A DNA stretch of 5,906 bases from positions 1 to 5,906 of the forward strand of contig BJHC01000095.1 in NCBI GenBank assembly GCA_014191535.1. The letters run 5' to 3'. The notes below the pieces were generated by a model. That model saw only the letters and a program-made list of their open reading frames with translations. It ran no database searches and was not told where the DNA came from. Source of the DNA: Cyanobium sp. Its GTDB lineage: Bacteria > Cyanobacteriota > Cyanobacteriia > PCC-6307 > Cyanobiaceae. Below are positions 1 through 5,681 of the stretch, piece after piece (positions within the stretch are counted from its first letter, which is position 1; each line of letters begins with the position of its first letter). The translations under genes were made by a program, and so were the position numbers.

Positions 1-618
1 GGCGCTGAGCAGGGGCGGCTCCCCCAGCTGCAGGGCCTGCAGATACATCTGCGCCAGGGTTTCCACCTCAATGGCGATGCGCAGGGCCTGCTCGAGGCTG
101 CGGCCCAGGGCCACCTGGCCGTGCTGGGCCAGCAGACAGGCCAGCCGATCCCCCAGGGCCTCCACCGCCCGCTGCGAGAGCTCGGCGGTGCCGAAGGTGG
201 CGTAGGGGGCGCAGCGGATGCTGTCGCCGCCGGCCACGGCGGTCATGTAGTGGAAGGGGGGAATGTCGCGGCCGTGGCAGGCCAGGGCAGTGGCGTGGAT
301 CGAGTGGCAGTGCAACACCGCCTCGATCTCCGGGCGGCTGGCCAGGATGTCGGCATGGAGGCGCCACTCGGAGGAGGGGCGGCGCGACACGGCACCACTG
401 GCACCACTCGCACCGGGCAGCGGCTGACCCGCCAGATCCAGGGCCACCAGGTCCTCCGGCTGCATCTGGTCGTAGGGCAGGGAGCTGGGGGTGATCAGCA
501 TCCCGCCGGCGATGCGCACCGAGAGGTTGCCGGAGGTGCCCTGGTTGATGCCGCTGGCGTTCATGCGCCGGGCCACCGCCACCAGCTGCTGCCGCAGGGC
601 CGGATCAACCATGGCCAT
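1..618 (-). CDS. FucA-like class II aldolase (Ald2/DrdA type), 3' end cut by the window
   Basis: This is a zinc-dependent class II aldolase of the L-fuculose-phosphate aldolase family. It probably cleaves a 5-deoxy- or 5-methylthio-ribulose 1-phosphate to dihydroxyacetone phosphate and an aldehyde in the cytoplasm. The frame is open for 206 codons to base 1 with no stop. Seen: GINQGTSGNLSVR (residues 23-35), GMLITPSSLPYD (39-50), SSEW with the catalytic-type Glu84, HCH zinc ligands His103 and His105, FHYM (122-125), YATFGTAELS (139-148) and the third His166 in LLAQHG. This matches E. coli FucA (215 aa, recalled) nearly motif for motif, so only about 10-20 C-terminal residues should be missing. 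The spacing after HCH is FucA-like and not that of the dehydratase MtnB, although automated annotation may call it MtnB. The start is ATG at 618 or in-frame ATG at 612; a GGGGG at 623-627 on this strand sits 4 or 10 nt upstream. It overlaps the end of the isomerase gene by 14 or 8 nt, so translation is probably coupled. The family is sure; the substrate is inferred. Confidence 0.9.
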   Translation of the reverse strand, partial: MAMVDPALRQQLVAVARRMNASGINQGTSGNLSVRIAGGMLITPSSLPYDQMQPEDLVALDLAGQPLPGASGASGAVSRRPSSEWRLHADILASRPEIEAVLHCHSIHATALACHGRDIPPFHYMTAVAGGDSIRCAPYATFGTAELSQRAVEALGDRLACLLAQHGQVALGRSLEQALRIAIEVETLAQMYLQALQLGEPPLLSA

Positions 619-1717
619 AGAGCCCCCGCAGGCCGGCCTCCGTGGCGGGCGACACCCCCCGCTCGGTGATCAGGGCCGTCACCAGCCGCGCTGGGGTGAC
701 ATCGAAGCCGGGGTTGAACCCGGGGCTGCCATCGGGCGTGAGCTGCACGCTGGCGAGCTGGCCGGCGGCGGGGCCCGCCAGCACCCGCCCCTGGATGGCG
801 GTCACCTCCTCGGGGCTGCGGGCCTCGATCGGAATCTCCGCCACGCCGTCATCGAGGTTCCAGTCGATGGTGGAGGCGGGCAGGGCCACGTAGAAGGGCA
901 CGCCGTTGTCGTGGGCCGCCAGGGCCTTGAGGTAGGTGCCGATCTTGTTGCACACGTCGCCGCGGCGGGTGGTGCGGTCGGTGCCCACGATCACCGCATC
1001 CACCTGGCCGTGCTGCATCAGATGGCCGCCGGCGTTGTCCACGATCACGGTGTGGGGCACCCCCTCGCGGCCCAGCTCGTAGGCGGTGAGCGAGGCGCCC
1101 TGGTTGCGTGGCCTGGTTTCATCCACCCACACGTGCAGGTTCAGGCCAGCGCGGTGGGCCTTATAAATCGGCGCCAGGGCCGTGCCCCAGTCCACCGTGG
1201 CCAGCCAGCCGGCATTGCAGTGGGTGAGCACCTGGAAGGGCTGCCCCTGGCGCTCGGGCGGGCGCGCCGCCGCCAATTGCTGGAACACGGCGAGCCCGTG
1301 CTCGCCGATGGCCTCGCACATGGCCACGTCCTCATCGGCAATGGCGGCGGCCTCCCGCTGGGCCGCCTCTGCCCGTTGCGCCGGCGGCAGCGGCTGCACC
1401 CGATCGCGCACCCGCTCCAGGGCCCAGCGCAGGTTCACCGCCGTGGGGCGGGTGGCATTGAGCTGCTCGAAGGCCGCCGCCAGGGAGGCATCACTGGGAT
1501 CGGCCTGCAGGGCCAGCATCAGGCCATAGGCGCCGGTGACGCCGATCAACGGCGCCCCGCGCACCACCATCGTGCGGATCGCCGCGGCGGCAGCCTCCAC
1601 GCTGGCCAGGCTCCGGGTGGTGAAGTGGTGGGGCAGCAGGGTCTGGTCGATCACCCCGACCGAGCGACCCTCCGGCTCCAACCAGATGGTGCGCCAGGCC
1701 TTGCCGTCGATGTTCAT
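605..1717 (-). CDS. mtnA: MtnA-family isomerase (methylthioribose-1-phosphate / 5-deoxyribose-1-phosphate isomerase)
   Basis: This 370-residue cytoplasmic enzyme converts an aldose 1-phosphate, 5-methylthioribose 1-phosphate or 5-deoxyribose 1-phosphate, to the matching ribulose 1-phosphate. Its length is normal for the family. Seen: VVRGAPLIGVTGAYG (residues 51-65), the catalytic-cysteine motif THCNAGWLAT with Cys167, VWVDETRPRNQGA (196-208), and the catalytic-aspartate segment GTDRTTRRGDVCNKIGTY (245-262) with Asp247, followed by VPFYVALPASTIDW (273-286). Cys167 and Asp247 correspond to the Cys/Asp pair known in B. subtilis MtnA. The ATG at 1717 fits the family N-terminus (LDQ/IDQTLLP near residue 23-29), but no Shine-Dalgarno is evident, which is common in cyanobacteria. 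The DUF1543 gene lies upstream on the same strand with 72 nt between them; the FucA-like aldolase follows with overlap. Because the partner is an aldolase and not MtnB plus later methionine-salvage enzymes, the in vivo substrate may be 5-deoxyribose 1-phosphate as in DrdI. The family call is firm; the substrate is open. Confidence 0.95.
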   Translation of the reverse strand: MNIDGKAWRTIWLEPEGRSVGVIDQTLLPHHFTTRSLASVEAAAAAIRTMVVRGAPLIGVTGAYGLMLALQADPSDASLAAAFEQLNATRPTAVNLRWALERVRDRVQPLPPAQRAEAAQREAAAIADEDVAMCEAIGEHGLAVFQQLAAARPPERQGQPFQVLTHCNAGWLATVDWGTALAPIYKAHRAGLNLHVWVDETRPRNQGASLTAYELGREGVPHTVIVDNAGGHLMQHGQVDAVIVGTDRTTRRGDVCNKIGTYLKALAAHDNGVPFYVALPASTIDWNLDDGVAEIPIEARSPEEVTAIQGRVLAGPAAGQLASVQLTPDGSPGFNPGFDVTPARLVTALITERGVSPATEAGLRGLYGHG

Positions 1718-1789
1718 GGCCGCTGCAGCGCCGCGAGGTCACACCCCCGATCATCCCTGGCGGCGGCGCAGCTGGCCTGGGGTGAGGGG

Positions 1790-2341
1790 TCAGATCGGCC
1801 GGTAACCAAACCAATCCGGCCGCTGCGGCTGGCTGCGCCCCTCGGGATCCGGGCTGAGCTGCACATGCCAGCGCTCACCCCCCAGCAGCTCCAGCTGCTC
1901 CAGGGCCAGGCAGTCGTCCACGGCGCAGAGGTCGTCCTTGTGCTGCTGCAGCGCCCCCGGCAACCACTGGCGCTTGGCCGCCGCCTTGGCCGCCGCCGCG
2001 GAGCGGGCCACCACCAGGCCGAAGTGGTGCAGCTCCGCCAGGGAATCGGGGCGGTAGGCGCCCAGGTTCACAAACCACAGCCGCTCGGGCCGGGGCGCGG
2101 CGGGCTCCCGCCCCAGGCTCACGGCGTAGCCATCCACGTGCTGCACCGCCATGTAGGCATCCAGGTGCAGGCCCTCACGCCTCCCGAACCACTGGCGGCG
2201 CAGGTCCGGAAGCGTCTCCTCGATGCTGCGGCCGGCCACGAAGCGCACATCGTGCAGCTCGATCAAGCTGGTGGCGGTGCGGCCCCCCAGCACCACCAGA
2301 AACAAGGTGGGCTCAGGGGCCGTTGCAACAGCAGGGGGCAC
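1790..2341 (-). CDS. Two-repeat DUF1543 protein of unknown function
   Basis: Function is unknown. With the GTG start at 2341 the protein has 183 residues and is soluble, with no signal peptide or membrane segment. It consists of two related units of about 64 residues. The first runs from about residue 13 (LFLVVLGG, then IELHDVRFVAGRSIE, RRQWF, HLDAYMAV). The second runs from about residue 88 (LWFVNLGAY, then LAELHHFGLVVARSA, KRQWL, HKDDLCAV). The shared pattern of a beta-strand plus LG, then ELH, a V/A strand, RS and RQW, is that of DUF1543, which is known to occur in one or two copies. It ends in PDWFGYRPI, as I recall for picocyanobacterial homologues. The start is uncertain: TTG at 2305 begins exactly at the domain but trims its first residue, GTG at 2341 adds 12 residues, and ATG at 2407 adds 34 low-complexity residues and would touch the divergent methyltransferase start. 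No good Shine-Dalgarno separates them. It may be cotranscribed with the isomerase gene 72 nt downstream. Confidence 0.8.
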   Translation of the reverse strand: MPPAVATAPEPTLFLVVLGGRTATSLIELHDVRFVAGRSIEETLPDLRRQWFGRREGLHLDAYMAVQHVDGYAVSLGREPAAPRPERLWFVNLGAYRPDSLAELHHFGLVVARSAAAAKAAAKRQWLPGALQQHKDDLCAVDDCLALEQLELLGGERWHVQLSPDPEGRSQPQRPDWFGYRPI

Positions 2342-2386
2342 GGGCAGGCGGCGGCCGTTGGCCAAGCCTGCCAGCCGGGCGAGAGT

Positions 2387-2398
2387 GGAGTGCACTCC
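2387..2398. repeat. Perfect 12-bp palindrome between divergent genes
   Basis: GGAGTGCACTCC is its own reverse complement and lies 7 nt upstream of the methyltransferase ATG, between the two divergent genes. The match stops at the next base pair outward. It could be a small operator, or a weak hairpin in the methyltransferase transcript that would pair the only purine-rich GGAG near the start. It could also be chance in G+C-rich DNA. I see no convincing -10 or -35 elements around it. Confidence 0.35.
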
Positions 2399-2405
2399 CC
2401 CAGCC

Positions 2406-3125
2406 ATGGACTTCTTCGCCCAGCAGTGGACCACCTACCGCACCGTGGTGGACCACGACCTGATGGAGCACCAGGGGTTGCGAGCAGCCCTCAGCCAGGC
2501 CCTGGCGGCCTGGTTCGAGGCCCGCAGCGCTGACGCCCCCGCCCCGACGCTGGTGGACCTGGGCTGCGGCGACCTGGCCCAGCTGGGCCCCCTACTGCAG
2601 GGCCTGCCCCTGGCCAGCTACACCGGCCTGGACCTCACCGAAGCGGTGCTGCCCCTGGCGGCCGCCCAGCTGGAGGGGGCGGTCTTCCCCCGCCACTGGC
2701 GCTGCGGCGACCTACTGGCCTGGGCCCAGGGGGAGCTGGCGGATGACCCCAACCCCGAACCGGTGGACCTGATCCACAGCAGCTTTGCGGTGCATCACCT
2801 GGCGGATGCCGACAAGCTGGCCTGGCTCGAGGGCTGCCGGCGCCGCATCCGCCCGAATGGCCTGCTGCTCTGGGCCGATGTGTTCCGCCCCGCCGGCGAA
2901 ACCCTGGAGGCCTACCTGCAGCGTTATCTGCAGCGGGTGGGGCAAGGCTGGCTGGTGCTCAGCGACGCGCAGCGCCAACTGGTGCAGGGCCACGTGGGGC
3001 AGTTCGACATCCCAGCTGAACGGGGTGTGATCGAAGACTTGGCCGCCCAGGCCGGCTGGCACTGGCAGTGGGCCTGGCAGGGGTCGCACAACGCCGAAGC
3101 GATGGCGGTGCTCACCCCAGCCTGA
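2406..3125 (+). CDS. Class I SAM-dependent methyltransferase, substrate unknown
   Basis: This 239-residue soluble protein has a Rossmann-type methyltransferase fold and should transfer a methyl group from S-adenosylmethionine. Seen: motif I LVDLGCGD (residues 49-56), the acidic end of strand beta-2 in YTGLDL with Asp76, the CGDLLAW segment (100-106) lining the adenine site, DLIHSSFAVHHL (121-132) as strand beta-4 with post-motif, and IRPNGLLLWADVF (148-160) as strand beta-5. The N-terminal 45 residues form a helical cap (MDFFAQQW onward) and the C-terminus ends in HNAEAMAVLTP. The residues that would define the acceptor cannot be read from sequence. The ATG at 2406 is the sensible start: the frame is open back to 2223, but that stretch runs antisense through the DUF1543 coding region. 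GAGAGTGGAG at 2381-2390 is purine-rich but about 15 nt away. The gene is divergent from DUF1543 and convergent with sufS, four bases apart. Fold certain, role unknown. Confidence 0.9.
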   Translation: MDFFAQQWTTYRTVVDHDLMEHQGLRAALSQALAAWFEARSADAPAPTLVDLGCGDLAQLGPLLQGLPLASYTGLDLTEAVLPLAAAQLEGAVFPRHWRCGDLLAWAQGELADDPNPEPVDLIHSSFAVHHLADADKLAWLEGCRRRIRPNGLLLWADVFRPAGETLEAYLQRYLQRVGQGWLVLSDAQRQLVQGHVGQFDIPAERGVIEDLAAQAGWHWQWAWQGSHNAEAMAVLTPA

Positions 3126-3129
3126 ACCG

Positions 3130-4434
3130 CTAGCTGTGCTCGCGCAGGAAGCTGATCGCCCCCTGCAGCTCCTCCGCGAAGCGATCGATCTCCTCGGGGG
3201 TGGTGGTGAAGCTGAGGCTGGCGCGGGCGGAGGCGCTCAGGCCGTAGTGGCGGTGCAGGGGCTGGGTGCAGTGGTGCCCGCTGCGGATGCAGATGCCGGC
3301 GGAATCCAGCAGGGCGGCGATGTCATGGGCATGCACGCCCTCCACGTGGAAGGCCGCCAGGGCTCCGCGGTCGGGCTGCTGCTGCGGGGTGGGGCCCAGC
3401 ACCGTCAGCCCCTCCACCGCCTGCAGCCGTGCGAACAGCTGGGCGGTGAGCTGCTGCTCCCAGGCGTGGATGCGCTCCAGGCCAATGGCGTTGAGGTAGT
3501 CGAGGGCCGCGCCCATGCCGATGGCCTCGCCGATGGCCGGGGTACCCGCCTCAAATTTGTGGGGCAGGCCGGCCCAGCTGCTGTGGTCGAGGTAGACGTC
3601 CTGGATCATTTCGCCGCCCCCCAGGAACGGCGGCATCGCCTCCAGCAACGCCTCGCGGCCCCACAAGAAGCCCATGCCGGTGGGGCCGCAGAGCTTGTGG
3701 GAGCTGCCCACCAGGAAATCAGCCCCGATGGCGGCCACATTCACCGGCAGGTGGGGCAGGCTCTGGCAGGCATCCACCAGCAGCAGCGCGCCTACGCCAT
3801 GGGCCAGGGAGGCCACCTCGGCGATGGGGTTGAGGCAGCCGAGGGTGTTGCTCACCTGCACCAGGCTCACCAGGCGGGTGCGTTCGCTGAGCTGGCGGCG
3901 CAGGTCGTCGAGGTCGAGGCTGCCTTCGGGGGTCACCCCGGCGTGGCGCAACACGCAGCCGGTGCGCTGGGCCAGCAACTGCCAGGGCACCAGGTTGCTG
4001 TGGTGCTCCATCACCGTGAGCAGCACCTCATCGCCGGGGCGCAGGTTGGCTTCCCCCCAGCTGCGGGCCACCAAATTGATGGCCTCGCTGGCGTTGCGGG
4101 TGAACACGATTTCGTTGGGGGAGCTGGCGCCAATGAAGGCCGCCGCCTTGGCGCGGGCCCCCTCAAACCCCTCGGTGGCCCGGGCGCTCAGCTGGTGGGC
4201 GCCGCGGTGCACGTTGGCGTTGTCGTGGTCGTAGTAGTGCTGCAGGGCCTCGAGCACCTGGCGGGGCTTCTGGCTGGTGGCGGCGTGATCCAGGTAGATC
4301 AACGGCTGGCCGAGGCAGGCGGTCTGGGCCAGCAGCGGGAAATCCGGCCGGGTGAGGGCCGCCAGGTCGGTGGCCCCCTCCAGGGAGAGGGCTGCTGCCG
4401 GGGTGGGTGCAGGGCTGGGGAGGGTGCTGGTCAT
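3130..4434 (-). CDS. sufS: Cysteine desulfurase SufS (type II)
   Basis: SufS is a PLP-dependent enzyme that removes sulfur from L-cysteine, giving alanine and a protein persulfide that is passed to the SufBCD scaffold. The product has 434 residues. Seen: YLDHAATSQKP (47-57), HRGAHQLS (77-84), FTRNASEAINLVA (111-123), EHHSN with His144 over the cofactor ring, DACQS with Asp221 binding the pyridine nitrogen, SSHKLCGPTG with Lys247 as the PLP Schiff-base lysine, and RSGHHCTQP with Cys389 as the persulfide cysteine. This short catalytic loop marks the group II SufS class as opposed to IscS. Compared with E. coli SufS (about 406 aa) it has an extra Ala/Pro/Thr-rich N-terminal tail of about 30 residues. 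The ATG at 4434 shares an ATGA with the sufD stop, so the two genes overlap by 4 nt; the frame is open further upstream but that part lies inside sufD. It is the last gene of the suf unit seen here. Confidence 0.97.
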   Translation of the reverse strand: MTSTLPSPAPTPAAALSLEGATDLAALTRPDFPLLAQTACLGQPLIYLDHAATSQKPRQVLEALQHYYDHDNANVHRGAHQLSARATEGFEGARAKAAAFIGASSPNEIVFTRNASEAINLVARSWGEANLRPGDEVLLTVMEHHSNLVPWQLLAQRTGCVLRHAGVTPEGSLDLDDLRRQLSERTRLVSLVQVSNTLGCLNPIAEVASLAHGVGALLLVDACQSLPHLPVNVAAIGADFLVGSSHKLCGPTGMGFLWGREALLEAMPPFLGGGEMIQDVYLDHSSWAGLPHKFEAGTPAIGEAIGMGAALDYLNAIGLERIHAWEQQLTAQLFARLQAVEGLTVLGPTPQQQPDRGALAAFHVEGVHAHDIAALLDSAGICIRSGHHCTQPLHRHYGLSASARASLSFTTTPEEIDRFAEELQGAISFLREHS

Positions 4435-5681
4435 CGGGCCTCCAGCAGCAGCCGCTCCAGGGGGCAACTGGCACGTGCCGGGGTGGGCAGCTGGCGCAGC
4501 ACCTCCGCACAGACGGCGCGCTTCAGCAGACCGGCGGCCTGGTCCGCATCGATGCCGCGGCTCTGCAGGTAGAAGAGCTCCTCCGTCTGCAGGCTGCTCA
4601 CGGTGGCGCCGTGGGCGCACTTCACATCGTCCGCCACGATTTCCAGTTCGGGCTTGGTGTCGATCCGAGCCCGGTCGGAGAGCAGCAGGTTGCGGCTGAG
4701 CTGGGCCGCGTTGGTGCGCTGGGCAGCGCGGGGCACCCGCACGGCGCCGTTGAACACACTGCGGCCCTGGCCGGCGGCCACGGCTTTGTGCAGTTGATCG
4801 AGCTGCCCTTCCGGCCCGCCGAACTGCACGTGGCTATGGGTGTCGGCGATCTGGCGGCCCTCCACCAGCTGCAGCCCCCGCAGGGTGCTCTCCGCCTGGC
4901 CATCCACCTGCAGCAGCCGCGGCTCCAGCCGCGCCAGGCCCCAACCCGCCGTCACGGTGGTGAGGGCCACCGCGCTCTCGGGCTCCTGCTCCAGGGCGAG
5001 GTGAGCCAGCAGCGCCGCCTGCGGCGAGCCCAGGGCCACGAGGCCGTAGTCCAGCCGCGCACTGCGGGCTAGGTGGGCCTCCAGCACCAGGCTGGTGAGG
5101 CCGGCCTGCTCCGCCAGCAGCTGCTGGCTCAGCTCCAGCTGGGCCTTCTCCTCCAACACCAACAGCACGCGCAACGGCAGCAGGGCCTCCGGCTGGGTGC
5201 TCACCAGCTCCAGGCGCACCCGGGCGCGGCTGGCCACCCGCAGGGCCAGCACCCGGCCGGCGGTGGCGTGATTCAGATCCACGGGCCAGTGGTGCTCACA
5301 GCCGGTGGCGGCCAGGGTGTGGCCCAGGCCCTGGGCGAGGTCAGCGGCGCTCAGCGGCTGCAGCCCCGCCGGCAACGTGTGGCCCTCCAGGGGATCCCGG
5401 CAGCCGTCCAGGTGCAATCGCAGCACATCTGGCTCGGCCGCTGGCAGCGGCGGCTGTGGCGCGCCGGCGCTGGCGGGGGCCAGGGGCAGCTGGGCCAGCA
5501 GGGAGAGATCGGTGAAGCGCCAGTCCTCCTGGCGCGCTGAGGGCAGCGGTTGCTCCGCCAGGGCACGGCGGCCACGCTGCTGCACCGCCGCCAGATCTCC
5601 GGCGGGGGGCGGCAGCTGGGCCAACCAGGGGGTCAACCAGGCCGTGTCACGCCCGGGTGCCGCAGCGAGGCTGGTGCCCAT
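4431..5681 (-). CDS. sufD: Fe-S cluster assembly scaffold protein SufD
   Basis: SufD pairs with SufB and the ATPase SufC to form the SufBC2D complex that assembles iron-sulfur clusters in the cytoplasm. The product has 416 residues, near the usual length (E. coli about 423). Seen: the N-terminal helical segment with the conserved PSARQEDWRFTDLS (residues 47-60), a long beta-helix core with low complexity and many Leu/Ala (about 85-340), GRQIADTHSHVQF (275-287), FNGAVRVPRAAQRTNA (310-325), and the C-terminal block DTKPELEIVADDVKCAHGAT (341-360), where His357 matches the conserved SufD histidine at the SufB-SufD interface, then LFYLQSRGID (369-378). The catalytic SufB cysteine pattern is not expected in SufD. 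The ATG at 5681 directly follows the sufC stop (TGAATG) and the stop overlaps the sufS start, so the three genes are likely one transcript with coupled translation. Confidence 0.96.
   Translation of the reverse strand: MGTSLAAAPGRDTAWLTPWLAQLPPPAGDLAAVQQRGRRALAEQPLPSARQEDWRFTDLSLLAQLPLAPASAGAPQPPLPAAEPDVLRLHLDGCRDPLEGHTLPAGLQPLSAADLAQGLGHTLAATGCEHHWPVDLNHATAGRVLALRVASRARVRLELVSTQPEALLPLRVLLVLEEKAQLELSQQLLAEQAGLTSLVLEAHLARSARLDYGLVALGSPQAALLAHLALEQEPESAVALTTVTAGWGLARLEPRLLQVDGQAESTLRGLQLVEGRQIADTHSHVQFGGPEGQLDQLHKAVAAGQGRSVFNGAVRVPRAAQRTNAAQLSRNLLLSDRARIDTKPELEIVADDVKCAHGATVSSLQTEELFYLQSRGIDADQAAGLLKRAVCAEVLRQLPTPARASCPLERLLLEAR

Noticed and set aside
1..618. Calling the aldolase MtnB (methylthioribulose-1-phosphate dehydratase) because it follows mtnA
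   Set aside because: The motifs follow E. coli FucA along the whole length, including FHYM and YATFGTAELS, which I do not associate with MtnB.
1742..1784. Possible hairpin CACCCC / GGGGTG between the DUF1543 gene and the isomerase gene
   Set aside because: Only six pairs around a loop of about 31 nt with poor inner pairing and no T-run; not a credible terminator.
2223..2405. Upstream extension of the methyltransferase reading frame
   Set aside because: The added 61 residues are antisense to the conserved first DUF1543 repeat and have no methyltransferase character.
491..2533. 680-codon open frame on the plus strand, opposite the aldolase, isomerase and DUF1543 genes
   Set aside because: Its translation is a His/Gln/Gly/Ala/Arg-rich string with no domain, and it runs antisense through three recognised genes. 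Strong G/C bias at third codon positions removes stop codons from the opposite frame.
3181..3188. GCGATCGA, near match to the cyanobacterial HIP1 octamer GCGATCGC (another near match at about 1401-1408)
   Set aside because: No exact HIP1 copy was found, and isolated near matches in coding sequence are expected by chance.
3136..4572. 478-codon open frame on the plus strand, opposite sufS
   Set aside because: The same antisense effect: low-complexity Gly/Ala/Val/His/Gln composition and no recognisable motif, while the minus strand encodes a complete SufS with all catalytic residues.
4435..4620. Upstream extension of the sufS frame
   Set aside because: It lies wholly within the conserved C-terminal block of SufD and encodes an Arg/Pro/Ala-rich shadow sequence.
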